Below, piece by piece: positions 15,539 through 21,704 of a stretch of DNA of 35,354 nucleotides. The position numbers and the translations under genes were made by a program. Positions within the stretch are counted from its first letter, which is position 1; each line of letters opens with the position of its first letter. Source of the stretch: Thermoguttaceae bacterium (lineage in GTDB: Bacteria; Planctomycetota; Planctomycetia; Pirellulales; Thermoguttaceae); NCBI GenBank assembly GCA_017939795.1, contig JAGBAA010000110.1:1-35354 (forward strand), in the 5' to 3' direction. The notes below the pieces were generated by a model that had not been told where the DNA came from, did no database searches, and worked only from the letters and a program-made list of their open reading frames with translations.

Positions 15539-16858
15539 ATGGCCAAATCAACAGAAATCGTCATCACCGGACTGGGAGTCGTTTCCTCTATCGGAGCTGG
15601 AACGGAAGCTTTTTGGAATTCCCTGATGCAGGGAACGAGCGGCATTGCTCCTTTTGAAGAACATGCCCCGGAAGTGCTTGTAGAAGCAGGGGTGCCTTCT
15701 CCCAATACTGGAGCGGTGAAAGAGCTGGACAAAAAACGCATTCGTCCCCGCAAAAGCATCAAAGTCATGGCGCGGGACATTCAGCTGGGTGTCGCGGCGT
15801 CTGACTATGCCTGGGAGTCTGCGCAGCTGGAAGCCAAACCGGTCGATCCGGAACGTCAGGGGATCGTTTACGGTGCCGTCATGATCATGGCGGATCTTGA
15901 GGAGATCATTCCGCTGTACAAAGGCGCGATGGTCGGCGAGAACGAATTCGACGCTTCCCTTTTCGGAAATGCGATGGACGAGATGTATCCGCTCTGGATG
16001 CTGAAGTACCTGCCCAACATGACGGCGTGCCATATTGGAGTCGCGAACGACCTGCGCGGCCCGAGCAATACACTCGTCGCCGGCGATATCGGCGGAGTCA
16101 GTGCCGTCATTGAAGCGATGCGCGTCATTGACCGCGGCGCGGCGGACGTTATGTACACCGGCGGCTGCAATGCGACCGCGATGCCGCAGGGAACGACACA
16201 CTACAGCATGTACCCGGTGACTCGCGATCAGGATGCTAAAACGGCGTACCGTCCGTTTGATGCGGAACGTTCCGGACTGATTTTCGGCGAGTGCGGTGCC
16301 TCTACGATCCTGGAAAGCCGTGCGTCTGCGGAAAAACGCGATGTCCCGATCCTTGGTACGGTCATCGGCTACGGTGAAGCATCGGAAGCGGTCTGGAATC
16401 AGGCGACCGACTTTGCTCCGCAGACGGAAGATGTCCGGATCGATGTTGAAAAATTCAAGGGAACCTCGATCGTCAACGCGATCCGTCTCGCCATGGAGCG
16501 TGCGGAAGTGAAGGCAGAAGATCTGGCGTTCGTCATGGCGCAGGGACTTGGTTCGCAGTATCATGACCGCATCGAAGCAGAAGCTATTGCCGCAGCCGTT
16601 GGAAAAGACGTTCCGGTCACGTGTGTCAGCAGTGCGACGGGCTATGCATTTGCCGGTTCCTCGGCAGCTGCCGTCGTTGCGTCGGTTCTGTCGCTGCAGA
16701 ACGGGATGATCCCGGCGATCGCGAACAGCAAAACTCCGGCGGAAGACTGCCCGGTGAATCTCGTCATGGGTACTCCGGCGGCGACGGAGAAAAAAGCTGC
16801 ACTCGTCATTGCGTATAATTACTACGGACAGGCAGCAGCCCTGGTCATTGGCAAGTAA
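15539..16858 (+). CDS. Ketosynthase-fold protein (FabF-like) lacking the catalytic triad
   Basis: Thiolase-fold homologue of beta-ketoacyl-ACP synthase II, 439 aa. The fold is clear: 'EIVITGLGVVSSIGAGTEAFW' at the start, 'GPSNTLVAGDIGGVSAVIEAMRVI' at 174-197, 'YRPFDAERSGLIFGECGAS' at about 237-255 and a C-terminal 'VSSATGYAFAGSSAAAV'. In FabF the active site is Cys-His-His. Here Cys becomes Asp183 (AGD for ACT), the first His becomes Gln335 (AQG for AHG), the second His becomes Tyr369 (TGY for TGH), and the nearby Lys is Ser364. It should not perform Claisen condensation. Chain-length-factor subunits of polyketide synthases also lack the Cys, but no partner ketosynthase is adjacent. I chose the ATG at 15539 over a TTG seven codons upstream because it gives the normal FabF N-terminus. 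A terminator follows. Confidence 0.85.
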   Translation: MAKSTEIVITGLGVVSSIGAGTEAFWNSLMQGTSGIAPFEEHAPEVLVEAGVPSPNTGAVKELDKKRIRPRKSIKVMARDIQLGVAASDYAWESAQLEAKPVDPERQGIVYGAVMIMADLEEIIPLYKGAMVGENEFDASLFGNAMDEMYPLWMLKYLPNMTACHIGVANDLRGPSNTLVAGDIGGVSAVIEAMRVIDRGAADVMYTGGCNATAMPQGTTHYSMYPVTRDQDAKTAYRPFDAERSGLIFGECGASTILESRASAEKRDVPILGTVIGYGEASEAVWNQATDFAPQTEDVRIDVEKFKGTSIVNAIRLAMERAEVKAEDLAFVMAQGLGSQYHDRIEAEAIAAAVGKDVPVTCVSSATGYAFAGSSAAAVVASVLSLQNGMIPAIANSKTPAEDCPVNLVMGTPAATEKKAALVIAYNYYGQAAALVIGK

Positions 16859-16881
16859 GGCCAGACCTAATTCCGAATTTC

Positions 16882-16924
16882 AAAGGGATGGAGGCTCCGG
16901 AAGGATGTTTCGTCCCTTTTTTTC
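16882..16924 (+). terminator. Rho-independent terminator after ketosynthase-like gene
   Basis: AAAGGGATG (16882-16890) pairs with CGTCCCTTT (16911-16919), nine pairs including one G-T, followed by a T run. It lies 24 bases after the stop and before yacG, which therefore probably has its own promoter. Confidence 0.7.
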
Positions 16925-16956
16925 ATTTTTGCCTTTTTTATTTTCTGAAATCAATC

Positions 16957-17184
16957 ATGGCTCGAGCGACCTGTCCAACCTGTAGAAAAGTTTTCGACAC
17001 TGAGCAGACCGACGCAATGCCGTTCTGTTCGGTACGCTGTCGGCTTGCGGACCTCCACGGCTGGTTCTGTGAAGAATTTTCGATCCCGGTCGACATTGAA
17101 AAAGAGATCGAGCGGAGAGCCGAAGAAGTGCTTTCCGACAGTGGATCCGAACTTCCAGAAGAAAGAGAAAATTTCCGGAGCTAA
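16957..17184 (+). CDS. yacG: DNA gyrase inhibitor YacG (zinc ribbon)
   Basis: Small zinc-binding protein which in E. coli binds GyrB and inhibits gyrase. The 75-aa product shows the family pattern CPTC at 6-9 and CSVRC at 24-28 followed by 'LADLHGWFCEEFSIP', matching the usual 'LIDLGxWxxExYxIP'. The remaining tail is acidic. The open frame extends upstream to 16888, but those 23 residues are hydrophobic, run through the terminator stem, and are absent from the family, so I start at the internal ATG at 16957. The gene ends two bases before hisH begins, indicating an operon. Confidence 0.88.
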   Translation: MARATCPTCRKVFDTEQTDAMPFCSVRCRLADLHGWFCEEFSIPVDIEKEIERRAEEVLSDSGSELPEERENFRS

Positions 17185-17186
17185 AC

Positions 17187-17822
17187 ATGATCGGGATCAT
17201 CGATTACGGAATGGGGAATCTGAGCAGCGTACAGAAATCGGTGGAGCGGCAAAACGCTCCATGCCGGCTGGTCACGAAACCGGAAGAAGTACTTGCGTCG
17301 GACCGGCTGATCCTTCCGGGAGTTGGTGCATTTGAAGACGCGATCCGTTTTCTGCGCGAGAGCGGGCTGGTCGAGCCGATGCTTGAGAAGATCCATGCCG
17401 GGACGCCGTTTTTGGGGATCTGTCTCGGGATGCAGATGTTGTTTGAGCGCAGTTTCGAAAATGGAGAATTTGAAGGACTCGGGATCTTTCCCGGCGAAGT
17501 CGTACGGTTCCGATTTACCGAGGAACAGCGGGCTGAGGCCGGCGAAAAACTCTCCATTCCGCATATGGGGTGGAATCAGGTGACGGTCGAACAGCCGGAC
17601 CATCCGTTCTGGCACGGGATCGAACCAGGAACGCATTTCTATTTCGTGCACTCCTACCATGCAGTTCCCGCAGATCCATCAGCCGTCGCGGCCAATGCAC
17701 ACTATGGATACGATTTTTGTGCCGCCATGACCCGCGAAAACGTCGTCGCTGCGCAATTCCATCCGGAAAAAAGCCAGGAGACCGGCGCGAAACTGCTCGA
17801 AAATTTCATCCGCCGAATGTAG
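17187..17822 (+). CDS. hisH: Imidazole glycerol phosphate synthase, glutaminase subunit HisH
   Basis: Class I glutamine amidotransferase that releases ammonia from glutamine and channels it to HisF, forming imidazole glycerol phosphate in histidine synthesis. The 211-aa protein begins MIGIIDYGMGNLSSV and has 'LPGVGAF' at 43-49. The nucleophile motif GICLGMQMLFE places Cys79, and FHPEKS places His192 and Glu194, completing the Cys-His-Glu triad. The length is standard. It directly follows yacG with a two-base gap, so the two are probably co-transcribed. HisF and other his genes are not in the window, as expected where the pathway is dispersed. Confidence 0.96.
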   Translation: MIGIIDYGMGNLSSVQKSVERQNAPCRLVTKPEEVLASDRLILPGVGAFEDAIRFLRESGLVEPMLEKIHAGTPFLGICLGMQMLFERSFENGEFEGLGIFPGEVVRFRFTEEQRAEAGEKLSIPHMGWNQVTVEQPDHPFWHGIEPGTHFYFVHSYHAVPADPSAVAANAHYGYDFCAAMTRENVVAAQFHPEKSQETGAKLLENFIRRM

Positions 17823-17883
17823 CGGACTGCATGGATTTCGCAAACGGACAGTGCCTCATGCGGTCAGGGATTTTTGAGTGCCG

Positions 17884-18840
17884 TCAGCGTTCATCTTCAT
17901 GGATCCGGCTGCGTTCCTGTTCCTGCCGGGCACGGTGTCGGCGTTTCATTTCCGCGACGCTCAGTGCCGGAGTTTCTGCCGTATTGGGATTCGTGCTTCT
18001 GGAATACCGCGCCGACTCATCTGCATATGCGCTCCCCGACCGCGCCGCGTGATCTCCGCGGGAGGAACGTGAAGAGGTTCTGGAAACGGCAGGCTCCGAG
18101 GAAGCGGTTCTTGAGGAACTGGTCTTTTTCCCGACAGTCCCGGACGATTTTTTCTTCGGGATCTCTTTCCGTACCGGTGCCTCAGGAGACTCCCAAACGG
18201 TGCGAGGTCTATGTTTTTCTGTCCCCAGTTGGTCGATCCGCTGCTGAAGGACCGATGGGGAGAGCGTCACCTCCGGATCGTAAAACGGCTGGTAGTTCGT
18301 TCCGTGCCATCCTCCGACGACCGGGATGGTCGAAACGACGAACGGAGTCTCCGTCACGTGCTGGAAAAACGCGCCTTGACCATTCATGAACGTAACGGAG
18401 GGAGCCTCCAGCGTACTGTATCGGTCATTGCTCTGCCCCGCCCAGCCGTTGAAGTACCCGGAAGTTCCGCCTTTTTGAAACTGAAAACCGCCGCGCAGTC
18501 CGCTGTTCATATCGAACCCGCCGTATCTCGGCAGATTATTTGCCTGGGGACTTCCGACGTTCAGCGACCAGTTTTTTCCGGAGAGTCCCCAATTCGTCCC
18601 AATGGACTCACTGAAACTGGAACCGTTCCGCTGCATGGGATTCGTCAGGTGGATCTGCTGAGCGCAGACATCTTCGCAGGCAGACCATACCGTCAGTAAA
18701 CACGCTCCACAAACGGACCGCCATCCAGAGAAGGTCTTACCGCATTTTTCTTCCGTTTTCGACGCGCTCCGCTCATCGACAGATCTTCGTCCCGCAGCAG
18801 CCGGAGTGTCCGGGAAAATAAAAAAAATGAAACGGCGCAT
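17884..18840 (-). CDS. Secreted protein of a planctomycete-type family, function unknown
   Basis: A 318-aa predicted exported protein. A long polar N-region (about 40 residues) precedes a hydrophobic segment ('SVCGACLLTVWSACEDVCAQ', ~42-61), so export is probable but the signal is atypical. The body carries a pattern I associate with planctomycete hypothetical proteins: 'NLPRYGGFDMNSGLRGGFQF', a Gly/Ser/Asn-rich stretch, then 'EAPSVTFMNGQGAFF' and 'TPFVVSTIPVVGG'. After ~residue 215 the chain becomes Ser/Arg/Lys-rich and low in complexity, ending 'RRHRARQEQERSRIHEDER'. The ATG at 18840 is chosen over one at 18888 because a perfect AGGAGGAA site precedes it. It converges on hisH with a 61-base gap. 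No enzymatic motif was recognised. Confidence 0.72.
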   Translation of the reverse strand: MRRFIFFIFPDTPAAAGRRSVDERSASKTEEKCGKTFSGWRSVCGACLLTVWSACEDVCAQQIHLTNPMQRNGSSFSESIGTNWGLSGKNWSLNVGSPQANNLPRYGGFDMNSGLRGGFQFQKGGTSGYFNGWAGQSNDRYSTLEAPSVTFMNGQGAFFQHVTETPFVVSTIPVVGGWHGTNYQPFYDPEVTLSPSVLQQRIDQLGTEKHRPRTVWESPEAPVRKEIPKKKSSGTVGKKTSSSRTASSEPAVSRTSSRSSRGDHAARSGSAYADESARYSRSTNPNTAETPALSVAEMKRRHRARQEQERSRIHEDER

Positions 18841-18844
18841 GACG

Positions 18845-18852
18845 TTCCTCCT
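18845..18852 (-). promoter_or_regulatory. Ribosome-binding site AGGAGGAA deciding the start
   Basis: On the minus strand AGGAGGAA precedes the ATG at 18840 by four bases. It is the strongest Shine-Dalgarno in the window and excludes the upstream in-frame ATG at 18888. Confidence 0.8.
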
Positions 18853-19038
18853 GATGAGTATTCTCAAGGTTTCTGAAAATTTTACCAACCGCGATGTCTT
18901 TTCGTTTCATTATACGCGATCTCTGCGAAATTTCCAGTCTTCTGCTGGAAAAAATTTTTAAATTTTCAAAGATTTTAAAAATTTTCAAAATCGGAACAAA
19001 ATTTCGGCCCCCCTCTTTTCAAATGCCCCGTTTTGGTA

Positions 19039-19044
19039 TATAAT
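19039..19044 (+). promoter_or_regulatory. Candidate -10 (TATAAT) upstream of GYF gene
   Basis: Perfect TATAAT within GGTATATAATG; the -35 region 17 bases upstream (TTTTCA) is poor. It resembles the GGTATAAT -10 regions at 13991 and 15429. Confidence 0.4.
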
Positions 19045-19167
19045 GAAAGGAAGTTGGTGTTTTTCGTGCGCATCCAGCGTTTCTGAAATTGCTGCATGAA
19101 GCCGCCGCACGCAAATCGCACTGTCGAAAACACGAACGCCGTCTCAGACAGCAGGACCGTCCCAAGC

Positions 19168-19272
19168 AGAAAGCCAATTGGCCTGAACGACCGACTATTT
19201 AGCTGGACGGATCGACTATTTAGCTGAATAGTGTGACTGTTTGGCTAAACGGACCGGCCATTTGGTCGAACG
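19168..19272. repeat. Five degenerate 21-bp direct repeats
   Basis: Units start at 19168, 19189, 19210, 19231 and 19252 with exact 21-base spacing. Two neighbouring units share CGACTATTTAGCTG exactly; the others read TGACTGTTTGGCTA, GGCCATTTGGTCG and GCCAATTGGCCTG. They lie in the untranslated leader of the GYF gene. 21 bases is two helical turns, so all units face the same side of DNA. Confidence 0.65.
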
Positions 19273-19342
19273 AACATGACGGGAATCAGGATCAGAGACG
19301 TTCCATGAAAAATTTTTTGGGGGAAACGAAGGGAAAAAAGAA

Positions 19343-20005
19343 ATGGGAATCCGATTTTATTGTCCCAATGGACACAAACTGAACGTGAAGGAATTCCAGG
19401 CGGGCCAGCGCGGGATCTGCCCGAAATGCCATGCACGATTCGATATTCCGTTTGAGAGCACGCGCCCAGCGGGTTCAAAAGACCTTCCGATCGCAAAGGA
19501 ATGGGAAGAACGGGCACGCAGAGAGGGACTTTTTCCGTTTACGAATCAGGCGGAGTCGGTTCTTGACGACATCAACCTGAACCACCTTTCCAATGGAGCG
19601 GACGTCGTTCCAAACGCCTCGGCCGTCATGGCCGCTCCCGGCATGATGCAGGCATCCGCGGGAATGGGACAGCAGCAGGAAGCCTTTGCATTCACGTCCG
19701 ATCCGGCAGCTTCGGATCCGTTCCAGAATCCGGTTTCTCCCGTCATGTCGGCTCCGCCGGTCCAGACTCCGGCAGCTCCGCGTCTTCCGGATCCTTTCGA
19801 AGGCCCGGCAGATACCGTCTGGTACGTGCGCCCGGCTTCCGGCGAACAGCATGGCCCGATCTACCGCGATACGGTGCAGACGTGGCTTCGCGAAAATCGG
19901 ATCGCAGCCGACACTCTGGTCTGGCGTGAAGGCTGGGCGGAATGGAAATCAGCGTGCGATGTTTTTGAGTCTCTGGCTTCTTCGAAAAATATTTTTGGAT
20001 TCTGA
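19343..20005 (+). CDS. Zinc-ribbon / GYF_2 domain protein
   Basis: A 220-aa protein with two recognisable ends. The N-terminal ~36 residues, MGIRFYCPNGHKLNVKEFQAG then GICPKCHARFDIP, form a zinc-ribbon-like finger (Cys7, His11, Cys26, Cys29) that I know from many planctomycete proteins. The C-terminal ~55 residues, 'WYVRPASGEQHGPIYRDTVQTWL…DTLVWREGWAEWKSA', are a GYF_2 domain, a small fold thought to bind proline-rich peptides or act as an adaptor. The middle (about 70-150) is Pro/Ala/Met-rich linker. No membrane segment is seen, unlike many GYF_2 proteins. The aat gene follows after 54 bases, so the two may be co-transcribed. Function unknown. Confidence 0.8.
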   Translation: MGIRFYCPNGHKLNVKEFQAGQRGICPKCHARFDIPFESTRPAGSKDLPIAKEWEERARREGLFPFTNQAESVLDDINLNHLSNGADVVPNASAVMAAPGMMQASAGMGQQQEAFAFTSDPAASDPFQNPVSPVMSAPPVQTPAAPRLPDPFEGPADTVWYVRPASGEQHGPIYRDTVQTWLRENRIAADTLVWREGWAEWKSACDVFESLASSKNIFGF

Positions 20006-20059
20006 TCTTCAGAAAACGAAGCCGGAAACGAAATTGGAAGGAATCGGGAGGAATTCGGG

Positions 20060-20800
20060 ATGGAAGATTCGGAAAAGTTGGAGAGACGCTCCAATCTGAT
20101 CAGACAGTATCTTCAATGGTCCCGTTTTCCGGATCCGACACTTTCTGATGAAGACGGCGTTCTGGCGATCGGCGGCGAGATCGATCCCGACTGGCTGTTG
20201 GATGCCTACATTCACGGGATCTTTCCATGGCCCTGCGGGGAACCCGACATTCCGACGCTTTGGTTCAGTCCACACGAACGCGCTCTGATCGACCCTAAGA
20301 AGTTCCATATTTCCCGCAGACTTCGGCAGACACTCCGCAGCGGGAAGTTTACCGTGACGCTCGACCGGGCATTTCGGCAGGTCATCGAACACTGTGCGTA
20401 CGTTCCCCGTTCCTACGAAGAGGGAACGTGGATCACGCCGGAGATCATTGAGGGGTTCTGCGCATTCCATGAGGCCGGTTTTGCGCATTCGGTAGAAGTC
20501 TGGCAGGATGGAAAACTGGTCGGCGGTCTGTACGGCGAAGCGATCGGAAGCTATTTTGCCGGCGAATCGAAATTTCATCTGGAACGGGATGCGTCGAAAG
20601 TCGGTCTTGCGTGGCTCGTGCGGCATCTGGAGACTCTGGGGTTCACTCTCATCGACATTCAGGTCGTGAACTCGCACACGGAACAGTTTCGTCCGGACAT
20701 CGTGCCTCAGGAAGAATTTCTCCAGCGTCTCCACCGGGCCGTTCAAAATACGAAGGTCGTTTTCTCGCCGGAATTCACGTGGAAAAAAGAGGACTTTTGA
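20060..20800 (+). CDS. aat: Leucyl/phenylalanyl-tRNA-protein transferase
   Basis: Transfers Leu or Phe from aminoacyl-tRNA to N-terminal Arg or Lys of proteins, marking them for ClpAP through the N-end rule. At 246 aa it is close to E. coli Aat (234). Family motifs are visible in order: 'FPDPTLSDEDGVLAIGG' near 17-33, 'AYIHGIFPWP' near 47-56, 'LWFSPHERALI', 'TWITPEIIEGFCAFHEAGFAHSVE', 'GGLYGEAIGSYFAGESKF' with the conserved Gly-Glu-Ser, and 'DIQVVNSHTEQFR' near the C-terminus. The start is supported by GGGAGG upstream. It lies on the same strand as the GYF gene and converges on the Nif3-like gene. Confidence 0.95.
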   Translation: MEDSEKLERRSNLIRQYLQWSRFPDPTLSDEDGVLAIGGEIDPDWLLDAYIHGIFPWPCGEPDIPTLWFSPHERALIDPKKFHISRRLRQTLRSGKFTVTLDRAFRQVIEHCAYVPRSYEEGTWITPEIIEGFCAFHEAGFAHSVEVWQDGKLVGGLYGEAIGSYFAGESKFHLERDASKVGLAWLVRHLETLGFTLIDIQVVNSHTEQFRPDIVPQEEFLQRLHRAVQNTKVVFSPEFTWKKEDF

Positions 20801-20892
20801 GACGTCCCTGCACGGAGTTTCCCCAAAGTCCTCAAGTCTTTAAGTGCCCGATCCTTTCCAATCAATGCATCGGCGAACGCACCTTCTCGCTT

Positions 20893-21684
20893 TCAGAAAA
20901 ACGTCGCGAGCGGTTCTTTTTCACCGCGGCATCCCCAGACCTCTTCAAGTTCCGGAAATTCTTGCCGAATGATCTCAGCCAAACGATCGCACGCATACTT
21001 TTCGCCGGCAAAATGTGTCATGAGCACGAGACTGATCCCGGTCGCTTCAGCTTCGAGGCAGGTGTGGAAATTCGTTTCGCCAGTGAGGAAAACATCGCAT
21101 CCGAAACGCTGCGCATACTGAAGAAACTCTCCGGCAGATCCGCATCCGATACCGATCTTCCGAACCGGCCGATCCAAGCTGCCTACATACTGAACGTAGG
21201 GGAGCTTCAGCAGGTCGCGGACCTTTTCGAGAAAAAGCGCGAGCGTTCCGGGAGTCTCCCAAATTCCCATTCGTCCCGTTCCGCCGCCGCAGTCCGGATT
21301 CGGCACGAACGGCACAGTCTCTTTCAGCTTCAGTGCGTCGGCGAGCTGCTGATTGATCCCGAATCCGGGAGCAGAGTCGAACGATGTGTGCGGGCAGTAG
21401 AGCGCGATGTCGTTTTTGATGAGTGCACGCAGAAGTTTTCCTGTCGTGGAAGCCGACGTCAGTTCCTTCAGTGCACGAAACGGCATTGGATGATGGGAGA
21501 TGATGCAGTCTGCTTTCTTTTCCACCGCCTCACGGACCGTTTCGGGCGTGATGGTGAGGCAGGTCATGACCCGCACACACGGCTGGTCTTTTTCTCCGAC
21601 GAGAAACCCCGTATTGTCCCACGATTCCGCGAGTGCCTTTGGAGCAAAACGCTCCATGAAAGCGCAAATATCCGAAACTTTCAT
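20893..21684 (-). CDS. Nif3-like dinuclear metal centre protein
   Basis: Member of the NIF3/YbgI family (also labelled GTP cyclohydrolase 1 type 2), hexameric proteins with a two-metal site whose physiological reaction is mostly unproven. The 263-aa product shows 'ESWDNTGFLVG' at about 20-30, 'IISHHPMPFRALKEL' with metal ligands His64/His65, 'LYCPHTSFDSAPGFGINQQLA' with His99 and Asp103, 'GCGSAGEFL', 'DVFLTGETNFHTCLEA', and a C-terminal 'THFAGEKYACDRLAE' where the family has GHxxTE. The start ATG at 21684 gives the standard N-terminus. It lies 20 bases downstream of the phosphatase gene on the same strand, so the two are probably one operon. Confidence 0.9.
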   Translation of the reverse strand: MKVSDICAFMERFAPKALAESWDNTGFLVGEKDQPCVRVMTCLTITPETVREAVEKKADCIISHHPMPFRALKELTSASTTGKLLRALIKNDIALYCPHTSFDSAPGFGINQQLADALKLKETVPFVPNPDCGGGTGRMGIWETPGTLALFLEKVRDLLKLPYVQYVGSLDRPVRKIGIGCGSAGEFLQYAQRFGCDVFLTGETNFHTCLEAEATGISLVLMTHFAGEKYACDRLAEIIRQEFPELEEVWGCRGEKEPLATFF

Positions 21685-21704
21685 TCCGAAACACTCCTCT
21701 CTAT

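Larger units (their letters stand above)
18853..19342. other. Divergent intergenic region with long leader of the GYF gene
   Basis: Holds a TATAAT at 19039-19044 and, between it and the GYF start codon, a ~300-base leader. The leader contains a possible stem (GTGTTTTTCG near 19057 with CGAAAACAC near 19124) and five degenerate 21-bp repeats (19168-19272). A 43-codon open frame, 19096-19227, ends inside the repeats without a ribosome-binding site. I do not call it a gene. Confidence 0.45.

Noticed and set aside
19096..19227. 43-codon leader peptide ending in the 21-bp repeats
   Set aside because: No ribosome-binding site. The DRLFS repeat in its end merely reflects the DNA repeat; two further units continue past the stop out of any open frame.
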